NCBI RefSeq assembly: GCF_001913705.1 | Contig: NZ_MKQD01000034.1 | Span: 62,001 to 126,000 of the forward strand | DNA length: 64,000 bases | Direction: 5' to 3' | DNA from: Thalassotalea sp. PP2-459 | GTDB lineage: Bacteria; Pseudomonadota; Gammaproteobacteria; Enterobacterales; Alteromonadaceae | Part shown: positions 54,730-63,369 of the stretch, piece after piece | How positions within the stretch are numbered: position 1 is the first letter of the stretch | Layout of the letters: the number at the start of each line of letters is the position of its first letter | The notes under the pieces: model-generated | What the model was told of the DNA's origin: nothing | The model's input: only the letters and a program-made list of their open reading frames with translations | Database searches by the model: none | Made by a program: the position numbers and the translations under genes

Positions 54730-56163
54730 GTGAACAAAGAGCAAGACAACGCTAACAATCGTTTAGATATCCCAGTTAAAAATATCAAAGTAGAGCGCCC
54801 AGATCCGGTTCAAGAATACAAACCTCGAGATCAAATTTATGTGCGAAAGGTCACGGGATTTTTCCAACAATTAAGACAAAAGATGAATTTCTTTTTCTTG
54901 GGGCTTTTTGCGGTATTACCGTGGTTAACTTATAACGGTGAACAAGCCATTTTATTAGACATTGCTAACCAACGCTTTACCTTTTGGGGATTAACATTAT
55001 GGCCGCAAGATTTAACGTTGTTGGCTTGGTTATTTATCGTCAGCGCCTTCTTGTTGTTTTTCGTCACAACGTTCTTAGGTCGTGTGTGGTGTGGTTATTT
55101 GTGCCCGCAAACAGTGTGGACGTTTATTTTTATTTGGTTTGAAGAAAAAATAGAAGGTACGGCAAATCAGCGTAAAAAACTCGATAGCCAAAAACTTAAT
55201 GCCAATAAGCTATGGCGTAAAACACTTAAGCACAGCTGTTGGTTATTTTTTTCACTCCTTACATCGTTAACGTTTGTTGGCTATTTTGCCCCAGTAGAAC
55301 AAGTTTTTATCAACTTTTTTACCTTTAATAGTTCGTTTGTCATTGTGTCTGTTGTGCTGTTTTTTGCGTTGTGTACTTATGGTAATGCGGGCTGGATGCG
55401 TGAAATTATGTGCCTACATATGTGCCCATACGCACGTTTTCAATCAGCAATGTTTGATAAGGACACGCTAACAGTTTCATATGATTATAACCGTGGTGAA
55501 ACAAGAGGACCCAGATCTCGTAAGCAAGACCCAAAAGAGCTAGGGCTAGGTGATTGTATTGATTGTAACCTGTGTGTTCAGGTATGCCCTACGGGTATCG
55601 ACATTCGAAATGGTCTGCAATATGAGTGCATAAATTGTGGTGCCTGTGTAGACGCCTGTGATAGTGTGATGGAAAAAATGAAATATGACAAAGGTCTTAT
55701 TCGTTACACCACAGAGCATGAATTAGAGGGTAAAAAAGTACACTTGATTCGCTCTAAGCTAGTGGGTTATGCGGTGGTTTTATTGGTAATGACAAGTTTG
55801 TTAATATGGGAAATTACCCACCGAGTACCTGTATCGTTAGATATTATTCGCGATCGAACTGAGCTTGCTAAAGAAAACTTTAACGGTGACATTGAAAATG
55901 TTTATACGCTAAAGGTATTGAATAAGTCGCAAACTGATAACACGTACCGCCTGAGTGTAAAAGGCATTGAGAATATTCAATGGCATGGGCCTAAAGAAGT
56001 GACTGTTAAAGCGGCTAGCGTGCAAATGCTACCGATGAGCCTTTCAGTAGACCCTTATGAGCTGGAAGAGTACATGACCGATATTATCTTTGTTATTGAG
56101 TTAATTTCTGATGAAGATGAAGTATCATTGGAACATGAATCTCGCTTTTTTGATAAACGTTAA
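54730..56163 (+). CDS. ccoG: Cytochrome c oxidase accessory protein CcoG (RdxA/FixG)
   Basis: Membrane ferredoxin-like protein involved in copper handling for cbb3 oxidase assembly. The 477-aa chain has several membrane helices (FFFLGLFAVLPWLTYNGEQA first), the conserved GRVWCGYLCPQTVWT, two 4Fe-4S clusters (CIDCNLCVQVCP and CINCGACVDAC), and a C-terminal Ig-like periplasmic domain after a last helix. GTG start. The cbb3 structural genes are not in this window. Its stop overlaps the srkA start. Confidence 0.95.
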   Translation: MNKEQDNANNRLDIPVKNIKVERPDPVQEYKPRDQIYVRKVTGFFQQLRQKMNFFFLGLFAVLPWLTYNGEQAILLDIANQRFTFWGLTLWPQDLTLLAWLFIVSAFLLFFVTTFLGRVWCGYLCPQTVWTFIFIWFEEKIEGTANQRKKLDSQKLNANKLWRKTLKHSCWLFFSLLTSLTFVGYFAPVEQVFINFFTFNSSFVIVSVVLFFALCTYGNAGWMREIMCLHMCPYARFQSAMFDKDTLTVSYDYNRGETRGPRSRKQDPKELGLGDCIDCNLCVQVCPTGIDIRNGLQYECINCGACVDACDSVMEKMKYDKGLIRYTTEHELEGKKVHLIRSKLVGYAVVLLVMTSLLIWEITHRVPVSLDIIRDRTELAKENFNGDIENVYTLKVLNKSQTDNTYRLSVKGIENIQWHGPKEVTVKAASVQMLPMSLSVDPYELEEYMTDIIFVIELISDEDEVSLEHESRFFDKR

Positions 56164-57137
56164 TGTCAGTATTTAATTTTAGTTCACTGTCTCCAGATCT
56201 TATTTTAGATGGAATTGAATCAACAGGCTTGATGGTAGACAGTGGCCTGTTACCACTAAACAGCTATGAGAATAGGGTGTATCAATTTCACAACGAAGCG
56301 AAAGAAAAATTTGTCACTAAATTTTATCGGCCGCAACGTTGGCAGCCCGTGCAAATTCAAGAAGAGCTCGACTTTGCACTAGAATTACAAGCGCATGAAT
56401 TACCCATCGTTGCGCCTATTCAAATTGATGGACAATCGTTGTTTGAATATCAAGGGTTCCATTTTGCGTTATATCCTTGTCGAGGAGGGCGTATCTTTGA
56501 GGTAGATAATTTAGATCAACTTGAATGGATGGGGCGATTTGTTGGCAGGATCCATGCAATATCAGCTAAAAAAGCCTTTGAACATCGACCAAGCATTTCT
56601 ACAGAAGCTTTTATTGTTGATGCTATTACTACGATCAAAGCGTCAGATTACGTACCTAAAACACTACATATCGCGTTTTTTACCATATTAGAGCAAGTCG
56701 CAAGTCTGTGTATTGATCAATATCAAGCTGAGCATGTTATTCGTTTACATGGTGATTGCCATGCGGGAAATATTCTTTGGCGAGATGAAGGGCCACATTT
56801 TGTTGATTTAGATGATTGTCGCATGGGGCCAGCTATTCAAGATTTATGGATGATGTTATCAGGTGATCGTCAGCAGCAATGTTTGCAGCTTGATACATTA
56901 CTTTCTGGCTATGAAGAGTTTTTTGAGTTTGATAGCAAAGAACTTGCGCTTATTGAATCTTTACGTACTATGCGAGTGATAAATTATATTGCTTGGTTGT
57001 GCAGGCGCTGGCAAGATCCAGCATTTCCGATGAATTTTCCATGGTTTAATACCGAAAAATATTGGGAAGAGCAAATTTTAATGTTAAAAGAGCAATACTC
57101 GGCGCTGCAGCAAGCGCCACTTTCATTGCTTCCATAA
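56163..57137 (+). CDS. srkA: Stress response kinase SrkA (YihE family)
   Basis: Ser/Thr kinase of the aminoglycoside-phosphotransferase-like fold. In E. coli YihE/SrkA counters MazEF-mediated death and links to Cpx stress. The catalytic loop is RLHGDCHAGNILW and the metal-binding block FVDLDDCRMGPAIQDLWMM. 324 aa (E. coli 328). It shares the terminal base of ccoG and precedes dsbA by 17 bp. The srkA-dsbA pairing is the same as in E. coli, where both answer to Cpx. Confidence 0.93.
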   Translation: MSVFNFSSLSPDLILDGIESTGLMVDSGLLPLNSYENRVYQFHNEAKEKFVTKFYRPQRWQPVQIQEELDFALELQAHELPIVAPIQIDGQSLFEYQGFHFALYPCRGGRIFEVDNLDQLEWMGRFVGRIHAISAKKAFEHRPSISTEAFIVDAITTIKASDYVPKTLHIAFFTILEQVASLCIDQYQAEHVIRLHGDCHAGNILWRDEGPHFVDLDDCRMGPAIQDLWMMLSGDRQQQCLQLDTLLSGYEEFFEFDSKELALIESLRTMRVINYIAWLCRRWQDPAFPMNFPWFNTEKYWEEQILMLKEQYSALQQAPLSLLP

Positions 57138-57154
57138 AAGAAAAGGGGTAAATA

Positions 57155-57787
57155 ATGCGAAGAATAGCCAGTATGTTGGTGTTAATGGTTTCGATTTTTA
57201 GTGCTCATGCAGCTGACTACGAAGAAGGAAAACACTATAAAAAAATAACACCACTTCCTGTAGAATCACCTGAAGTGAGAGAGTTTTTTTCGTTTTATTG
57301 TAAACACTGTTATAACTTCGAACATATGATTAAATCGATTAAGGCAGAGTTACCTGAAGGTGTTCCTTTGGTGAAAAGCCACGTTGACTTTTTACCTGGT
57401 GCTTCACAAAAAATGCAACGTATGATGACTAGAGCAATGATAACGGCTCAACTATTAAACATGGAAGATAAGCAAGTGGCTTCTATGTTTAATTATATTC
57501 ATGAACATAACGCTGTTCCGACGTCTGAGCGTGATATGCGTAATGTCTTTGTGCTTAATGGCGCAGACGGCAAAGAATTTGACCGTTTAATGGCAAGTGA
57601 TGAAGTTCATGAAAAAGCATCTAAAATGCAGTCTTATCAAAACATGTTAGCGTCAGCGAATGAATTACGAGTTGTGCCAAGTGTTGTCGTAAATGGAAAA
57701 TACATGATTGATACTCATGACTTAGATCCAGAAAATTTTATCGAAGATTATAATAAATTAGTGAAATATTTATTAACGCTAGACTAG
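57155..57787 (+). CDS. dsbA: Thiol:disulfide oxidoreductase DsbA, active site CKHC
   Basis: Periplasmic oxidase that forms disulfides in exported proteins. Signal peptide (SMLVLMVSIFSAHAADY), then REFFSFYCKHCYNFEHM with Cys49 and Cys52, and the cis-proline loop RVVPSVVVNGKY. 210 aa. The dipeptide between the cysteines is Lys-His instead of the Pro-His of E. coli, which should alter the redox potential. Follows srkA, as in E. coli. Confidence 0.93.
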   Translation: MRRIASMLVLMVSIFSAHAADYEEGKHYKKITPLPVESPEVREFFSFYCKHCYNFEHMIKSIKAELPEGVPLVKSHVDFLPGASQKMQRMMTRAMITAQLLNMEDKQVASMFNYIHEHNAVPTSERDMRNVFVLNGADGKEFDRLMASDEVHEKASKMQSYQNMLASANELRVVPSVVVNGKYMIDTHDLDPENFIEDYNKLVKYLLTLD

Positions 57788-57797
57788 GGCGTATTTT

Positions 57798-57823
57798 AAC
57801 GGCACACATCGAGGTGTGCCGTT
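57798..57823. terminator. Hairpin after dsbA
   Basis: AACGGCACAC (57798-57807) and GTGTGCCGTT (57814-57823) form a perfect 10-bp stem with a six-base loop, in the 63-bp gap between dsbA and the convergent propeller gene. U-tract is weak on both strands. Confidence 0.6.
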
Positions 57824-57850
57824 CACTTTGCTAGCATGTTAGCAGCACAA

Positions 57851-59929
57851 CTATGAAGAAAGTTTGTCGATTATTCTTGCTTTACTGCGGTTAAACTCTT
57901 CTTCACTTAGAAAACCCTGCGATTTAAGCTCTAATAACTTATTCAGCGAGTTGATTAACACTTCATCATTGTCTTCGTTTTTCGCGGTTACCTTCTGTGC
58001 GGGTTTTGCATCCTGGTGTTTTGGTGCTTTATGGTTAGTCATCGCTTTCTCTGTATGCTGAGAACTATCATGCGTTGGCGTCGTCTCTTGCTTGTTAGCT
58101 TTAGCTGCTGCTGACTGAATGGATGTATGTGTTACTCGCTGTTTTTGAGTGGGCTCTACGGGCTTTGGTTTAATCACGCGCTTTTCTGTAGTGCCTTTAC
58201 ATAATTGATGTGAAATCAACCAGCACCAGTCTATAACTTGTTGTTGTACTTGTTCAAAGCGTGCTTTAGTTAAGCGTTGATTTCCTTCCCTTAAATATAA
58301 ACATAATTGTTTTGTCTCTTGGTTTTGTAAGTGGATAATCATGACAACTTTTCGTACTTTGTTATCCACCATTTTATGACGTTTTTCTTCTTTAAACGTT
58401 TGATCTATGCGTGCCTCTGCTTTGTTACTAAAGGGGGAGTTTTTATCAATTGTACTGATTAATTCACCATTTAAATAAAGCTCGTTCTTCATAATGTTGT
58501 TAATGGCAATACGGGCACTTGCTGTTTTTTCATGGCGTTTAAATAATAACAATTCTGCTTTTTCTTTATCTATTGTAAACGTAGCGTAATGGCTACGTAA
58601 TAGCTTTTTAGCGTTCTTATATTTATCATCTTGTCGAAAGAGTACTGCCACAATAGCACCGGCGATCATTAATAAAATTACAATAAAGTAAAGGCTATTT
58701 GACGGTTCTTTTTGTTCTTCAAGGGGAGTCGTTTGCACTGGACTCTCGCTAACATCACTAGTGTTATTCGTTGCTAGTAGGCTTTTGTTTGCAAGATCGA
58801 CAATAATAATTTGTTTTGCCGAATTAATGAGTAGTTGAGGTTTTGCATTGGCGTTAAGTAATGAAAAATCGATAGTTGCTATTGGATTACTGCTGATATT
58901 TGCCGTGATTGCGGAGGCTTTTAAAAGCCAATTATCAGATGTTTTTTCGAGAAAAATTAATGGGAAATGTTCGTTACTTAATTGCGGGTTTTTTAAATAA
59001 ATACTGTTACTAAAAATGATATCTTGTTGAAGCAAGTGTTCGTCAGTGGCAGGTTGTAAAAGAAAGTTATCGCCTAATGTCGCTTTCCGTAATTGTGTAG
59101 TTTTTTTAAGTTGTTCGACAAAAACAAATTGATTTTCATCTTCTTTTAACCACGTTAGATCGAGTACATTGCCGAGCCCTGTGCTGACAACCTCGCTAGG
59201 AGAGTCGTTACTACTAAACAGTATATTATCAGGCGGGACTGTGTATTGTCGAAGGCCAAATTTTTGTGGGTTGATGCGTAATAGTGCACCAGAAAATAAA
59301 GGGTGATTTGGGTAGTGTTTTTCTGCTGAAATAACAGCAAAAAGTTGTCCATAGCCTTTTTGCCAAGATTTTATATAAGGATTAAAACTTAGCAAAGGTA
59401 TACTAACGCTACTGTCAGGTAAGGGGACGCGGAGCACTTCCCGCCGGCTATCGGTTAAAATTGCAGTTGAATCTGATGATAAACTGAGTTGCCATTCAAA
59501 AATAACCGCCTCAAAAGGCATATGTTTGTCTTCATCAACGGTAAGCTTCATTGATCGGTTCGTTAACGAAGCGGACTCAATATGTGCGCTATAAAAGGTG
59601 GCGTAACCAATTTTCTCTTCTTGAGCAAAGTTAGGGTGTAAAGCTAATGCTGTGAGTCGTTGAAAATCATCTGAAAAATGCTTAGCATTTAATAGTGGTT
59701 GGTATGTAGATGCTGATTGTTTGATTAACCCAACATCGCCAAACGTTGAAAAACTGATAAATTGATGGGGATGGTGTGGTAACAGCACTACTGTTGAAAT
59801 CTCCCCTCTAAAGTCTGAAGAAAGTAAAGGCTTCTGGGTAAATTCAAGCGTGTTGGCTTTCGCAAATGAAGCCAACAATAAGCCAACAGATATGATCAAG
59901 TATTTTATTATTATTTTAATGTCTATCAT
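57851..59929 (-). CDS. PQQ-sugar-dehydrogenase-like propeller protein with TM helix and SHOCT tail
   Basis: A 692-aa protein. Signal peptide (IIISVGLLLASF-type, residues 9-25), then about 370 residues resembling the glucose/sorbosone dehydrogenase (PQQ) beta-propeller: RLTALALHPNFAQEEKIGYA and a later GLGNVLDLTW. A membrane helix follows at about 407-428 (SLYFIVILLMIAGAIVAVLF), then a cytoplasmic region with a Lys/Gln-rich low-complexity stretch. The last 34 residues form a SHOCT-type element (LLELKSQGFLSEEEFNRSKA). Catalytic activity is uncertain. Probably not co-transcribed with the tandem-OB gene, 34 bp upstream on the same strand, although the closeness allows it. Confidence 0.75.
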   Translation of the reverse strand: MIDIKIIIKYLIISVGLLLASFAKANTLEFTQKPLLSSDFRGEISTVVLLPHHPHQFISFSTFGDVGLIKQSASTYQPLLNAKHFSDDFQRLTALALHPNFAQEEKIGYATFYSAHIESASLTNRSMKLTVDEDKHMPFEAVIFEWQLSLSSDSTAILTDSRREVLRVPLPDSSVSIPLLSFNPYIKSWQKGYGQLFAVISAEKHYPNHPLFSGALLRINPQKFGLRQYTVPPDNILFSSNDSPSEVVSTGLGNVLDLTWLKEDENQFVFVEQLKKTTQLRKATLGDNFLLQPATDEHLLQQDIIFSNSIYLKNPQLSNEHFPLIFLEKTSDNWLLKASAITANISSNPIATIDFSLLNANAKPQLLINSAKQIIIVDLANKSLLATNNTSDVSESPVQTTPLEEQKEPSNSLYFIVILLMIAGAIVAVLFRQDDKYKNAKKLLRSHYATFTIDKEKAELLLFKRHEKTASARIAINNIMKNELYLNGELISTIDKNSPFSNKAEARIDQTFKEEKRHKMVDNKVRKVVMIIHLQNQETKQLCLYLREGNQRLTKARFEQVQQQVIDWCWLISHQLCKGTTEKRVIKPKPVEPTQKQRVTHTSIQSAAAKANKQETTPTHDSSQHTEKAMTNHKAPKHQDAKPAQKVTAKNEDNDEVLINSLNKLLELKSQGFLSEEEFNRSKARIIDKLSS

Positions 59930-59963
59930 ATTGAAATTATTCCGTTTATTACGGATTCGTTAA

Positions 59964-60614
59964 TTATATTTTAGGTAACACCAGTTGGTGCACATCGATT
60001 AATTGAGATTTATCTTTATTATTGGTATAGCTTAAATTTCCGTCAATAATTATTTCATCACCATTTTTTGCACGGCTTTCCAAATATTCAGCCTGTTTTC
60101 CCCAAGCATGTAACGTTCGCTCTATTGAAAATTGTCGATATGCTTGTTGGTGAGCAGAATATACATTGACATGACTAAGTATTGTACACTCTGCTAATTG
60201 TGTGTTGTTTTCAGTTTCAACAACTTTAATTTCACTGTTGATAGCCCCTGATAGCTTCACTTGATTCATTGAGGGTACATAGCCTTTAGCGTACGTATGA
60301 GCATAAGTTGCGTGTATGATTTGACGGCTAGATTGTTGACTATCCACAAGATGCCCTTGAATAAATACCACATCGCCTTTATCAGCAAAGTTAAGCGTTT
60401 TTTCAACCACATCACCAATCATTTTTACAATATGAAAATGCGTCCATTCTTTTTGCTGCTGTGTTTTTTTATCGAACCATTTGTGATGAGTGGCAATAGT
60501 GAATTCAGCAATAGCAACCACAGGGTTTGCTAAATACCTGATATTTGGTTTAGCAACTAAGTTACCTAACAGGGTTATTGAGCAAAGGTGATTATGAGTA
60601 TGCGGGTGTTTCAT
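59964..60614 (-). CDS. SSB-like protein with two OB-fold-like halves
   Basis: A 216-aa protein. Residues 9-105 match single-stranded-DNA-binding OB folds (SITLLGNLVAKPNIRYLANP, AEFTIATHHKW, DVVFIQGHL). Residues 117-216 repeat the same order (VKLSGAINSEIKVVETENNT, AECTILSHVNVYS, DEIIIDGNLSYTNN). It lacks the acidic DxxxPF tail that recruits partners in housekeeping SSB, so it is a paralogue, not the essential SSB. No mobile-element or recombination gene is adjacent. Function unknown. Confidence 0.75.
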   Translation of the reverse strand: MKHPHTHNHLCSITLLGNLVAKPNIRYLANPVVAIAEFTIATHHKWFDKKTQQQKEWTHFHIVKMIGDVVEKTLNFADKGDVVFIQGHLVDSQQSSRQIIHATYAHTYAKGYVPSMNQVKLSGAINSEIKVVETENNTQLAECTILSHVNVYSAHQQAYRQFSIERTLHAWGKQAEYLESRAKNGDEIIIDGNLSYTNNKDKSQLIDVHQLVLPKI

Positions 60615-61106
60615 TGAAGTCCGTTACAATTGAGTTAACTCAATTAATTTATAAGATGCCTCACCTTATCACAAGTTTATTCTGTTATTAGGTAGTAGAT
60701 TTATACCAAATCAATTAAATATTTAGTCACTTAGCGAGAATTAAAAGGATTAGAGACAAGGCATTGATTGCAAAGAATGGTCGCTCCCTTGTTAAAATCA
60801 ATAACACAGTCTATAAGCCTTTTAAACTCGCCCTTGGGAACTCATTAGCGCCCTGATAACTTCCCTAAATAATCGAACCATAGACTGACTATGCTTAAAT
60901 TATTTAACTTGTTCTCAACGCGCTAATGAAATTCTAAGTTGACCAAATATTTAATAGAATTGGTATTAGTCTATTTTTTAAAGAGTATTTCCAAATTAGG
61001 GGATGAACGGGGTTTACTTGGAGTAGAGGCGTATAATGACAAAAGCGATAAAGCGAGAACATGCCACTCGTTTTTAGTGAGTAGCATGTTTAATTTAAAT
61101 CATTTT
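60615..61106. other. Intergenic region with MITE-like element and hairpin
   Basis: About 490 bp with no supported gene. A 264-bp inverted-repeat element (60703-60966) fills the middle. Farther right, AACATGCCACTCG (61058-61070) and GAGTAGCATGTT (61079-61090) form an imperfect hairpin near the end of the minus-strand iron-uptake operon, possibly its terminator. A short plus-strand frame at 60939-61121 begins inside the element and is not credible. Confidence 0.6.
60703..60966. mobile_element. MITE-like non-autonomous element with 27-bp terminal inverted repeats
   Basis: The left end (60703-60729, starting ATACCAAATC) and the reverse complement of the right end (60940-60966, starting ATACCAATTC) match at 24 of 27 positions and share ATTAAATATTT. 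Internal inverted pairs (CAGTCTAT/ATAGACTG and TCATTAGCG/CGCTAATGA) would let it fold into a long structure. No coding capacity. A clear target-site duplication is not seen. Could also be a structured intergenic repeat. Confidence 0.65.
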
Positions 61107-61394
61107 TTAAATAATAGTTGAAGGTAATTCTGATACCAACCAGCCTATCACTGTGAGAGCACCACAATACATTAAAATACCAGCATAATTAGCCATCATC
61201 ACGAGTGGAATAAATGGCAGTAGTAAGCACCATGATAGAAGTTTTCTTGTTAAAGGTCGCAATACAAATGCGGCATTGCCTTTTATTTCTGCTTTATTAA
61301 ATATTTTCCTGCGCCTAGGGTCTGTATAAGCAAGTAATAAAATAATGAGTAGACTAAAAATAATGGAAGGTAATGTCACCATTAAGTGATTCAT
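61107..61394 (-). CDS. Small membrane protein of iron-uptake operon (DUF3325-like)
   Basis: A 95-aa protein with three hydrophobic segments (SIIFSLLIILLLAYT, WCLLLPFIPLVMMANY, ILMYCGALTVIGWLV) and a basic loop (DPRRRK). Size, topology and place after a PepSY protein in a TonB-receptor operon resemble DUF3325 proteins; the family assignment is tentative. It overlaps the PepSY gene by four bases. Confidence 0.7.
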   Translation of the reverse strand: MNHLMVTLPSIIFSLLIILLLAYTDPRRRKIFNKAEIKGNAAFVLRPLTRKLLSWCLLLPFIPLVMMANYAGILMYCGALTVIGWLVSELPSTII

Positions 61395-63007
61395 TGGGCG
61401 GCCTCCTGTGTTGAAAGCGTTGGGTTATCGATAACAGTATCCTTCTTTGTCATTTGTACTGATTTGTACAGGCGATAAAAACACAAAGCAGAACAAGCTA
61501 ATAACATGCATTCAATAAACATCATCGATACCATATGATATTGTATTGCATCTATCCAGCTTACGCCCGAGCTAAAGAATCGAATAAAAGGTAACAGCAA
61601 GCAGAATAACCCATTGCTGGCTAATAATACGTTTGAAAGCAGAGCAATATTTTTTATCGCTAATGTCAGTATAGTGACGACAGCGGCTGCAATTAAAAAT
61701 GACAAAGGTGTCCAAACACTTTGATTTAATGCTAAATTTTCACTAATAAAAAAACCTGATGCACTACTTAAAGAGCACAGTGGCAAACCTAAAAACCCCC
61801 ATGTACATAGTCGACTAAACCAACGCCAATGTTGTTCACCTTTTTCATTTCTGTGAGCATAAAGTTGTAACCCTGTTATGGTGACATAGCATGTTGCAAT
61901 ACCTAAACCTACCCAGATTATTTTTGAGAACAAGCCTGCAAACGTTCCATAATGAATAGGATAGATCAATGATAAAATAGCACTCCCTGCAGAAGGCACT
62001 GTGCCGACTAACGGCTTATACTCTATAAAGTCGCCATTTGTTGCATCGTACACTAATTGCTCAAATCCAACTTCTCCTTCGTTAGGCATGAAAAAAGTAA
62101 GTAGGCTGGCTGATTCAGTAGCAAAATGAGAGATCGAAATAAAAGCTGGTACCGTTGATTGTCGCTTCGCTGCATCTGCTATCATCAGGGTTAAGTTAGC
62201 TGAATCTTTTGGCACTTCACTTTTATGTTGTTGTTCACCAACAAGCGTATGCATTAATGCTTCTTGATCTCCACCAAAAGCAACAATTCCCATTGCAGGT
62301 AAACCAAATGAATCAGAAAAACTAAAAAAACTTCCTGTAAAGGCAAGCAAAATAGCAAATGGTATGCTCCAAGTGCCTGCAACTGTATGTGAGTCTCGCT
62401 TGAGAGATTTACCGTCACGTTGTTTTCTAATTGAAAACATATCGGTAAATAAATGACGGTGCATCATGAAACCTGATACAGAAGCAATTAACATTGCTAA
62501 CCCTAAAATTCCGGTGAGAATAAGCCCCCATGGTGACGGGATATGTAATTCTGTATGAATAGACACTAAAAAACGACTTAATGCGTAGGTATCATCTTGA
62601 GCAAATAAATCGCTACCAAAACCTTGTTGCTGAGTTATTATTTCTCCCTCAGGGCTTACTTTATATTGAAAACCAAACTCATCCATATCTCCGCTGGGGT
62701 TTAGCTTATGAGTATGAAAAAAATATACTAATTGCTGACGGTCATTTTCATAGACAGAAATTTCATCAAGATATTCATCAGGAGTGATTTCTGCTAGGTG
62801 GTTCATTGTTTCATTTACATCAGTTGTCATTAATAAATTTTTCGGATAATTACTGTTAGACCACTCACCTATCTCATCTGCAATTACAGCAACCGTTCCG
62901 GTGAATATAACTGCATATAGCAACATACCTAAGACAATGCCAGACCAAGAATGTAAGCTAAGTAAGGCTTTAGCTTTAGAGCGAATATTAGATGCATTTT
63001 CAGCCAT
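61391..63007 (-). CDS. PepSY-associated TM helix protein (siderophore-operon type)
   Basis: A 538-aa inner-membrane protein. The start LHSWSGIVLGMLLYAVIFTGTVAVI is the PepSY_TM signature. Further helices occur around 150-170 (GLILTGILGLAMLIASVSGF, with a nearby His), 205-230 and 350 onwards, about eight in total. Relatives next to siderophore receptors are thought to act as ferric-siderophore reductases; histidines in membrane segments would allow haem binding. It lies between two small membrane proteins, downstream of the TonB receptor. Confidence 0.85.
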   Translation of the reverse strand: MAENASNIRSKAKALLSLHSWSGIVLGMLLYAVIFTGTVAVIADEIGEWSNSNYPKNLLMTTDVNETMNHLAEITPDEYLDEISVYENDRQQLVYFFHTHKLNPSGDMDEFGFQYKVSPEGEIITQQQGFGSDLFAQDDTYALSRFLVSIHTELHIPSPWGLILTGILGLAMLIASVSGFMMHRHLFTDMFSIRKQRDGKSLKRDSHTVAGTWSIPFAILLAFTGSFFSFSDSFGLPAMGIVAFGGDQEALMHTLVGEQQHKSEVPKDSANLTLMIADAAKRQSTVPAFISISHFATESASLLTFFMPNEGEVGFEQLVYDATNGDFIEYKPLVGTVPSAGSAILSLIYPIHYGTFAGLFSKIIWVGLGIATCYVTITGLQLYAHRNEKGEQHWRWFSRLCTWGFLGLPLCSLSSASGFFISENLALNQSVWTPLSFLIAAAVVTILTLAIKNIALLSNVLLASNGLFCLLLPFIRFFSSGVSWIDAIQYHMVSMMFIECMLLACSALCFYRLYKSVQMTKKDTVIDNPTLSTQEAAQ

Positions 63008-63012
63008 AAAAG

Positions 63013-63297
63013 TTAACCCAAAAATTGAAATGTTAAAATAAGGCTATTAATAATAAACAGTATTACTAGTAACCATTGCGCTTTACGCAGGTCAGTTGTT
63101 AAATAGGTATAGAAAAACAACAGGGCCCATATTAATGGGAACATGATAAGCGGCATCATAATATTATTTACATTACCTACCCCAGGTGGGAACCACACTG
63201 CCATGGCAAACATGATAAACAGAGACACTAACAGTGTTGCTGGACCACTAAGCCAGAAACGTCTGTTTTTGAAAAAATGTAGATATGATGTATTCAT
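63013..63297 (-). CDS. Small membrane protein of iron-uptake operon (DUF3649-like)
   Basis: A 94-aa protein with three hydrophobic segments (TLLVSLFIMFAMAVWF, MPLIMFPLIWALLFFYTYL, WLLVILFIINSLILTF). By position between a TonB-dependent receptor and a PepSY protein it corresponds to the DUF3649-type partner of siderophore operons, but similarity by eye is weak. Five bases upstream of the PepSY gene. Confidence 0.68.
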   Translation of the reverse strand: MNTSYLHFFKNRRFWLSGPATLLVSLFIMFAMAVWFPPGVGNVNNIMMPLIMFPLIWALLFFYTYLTTDLRKAQWLLVILFIINSLILTFQFLG

Positions 63298-63369
63298 ACA
63301 TAGATCCGAGTTAAGTCGTTAAGTGAGTTGCTTTAAATCAGCAAGCTAACTCACTCACATGAGTTAAGG

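Noticed and set aside
60939-61121. Plus-strand frame of 60 codons
   Set aside because: Starts inside the inverted-repeat element and resembles no protein.
63323-63354. Imperfect hairpin between the TonB receptor and the 94-aa protein gene
   Set aside because: Bulged stem without a U-tract; may be an intra-operon processing site but too weak to annotate.
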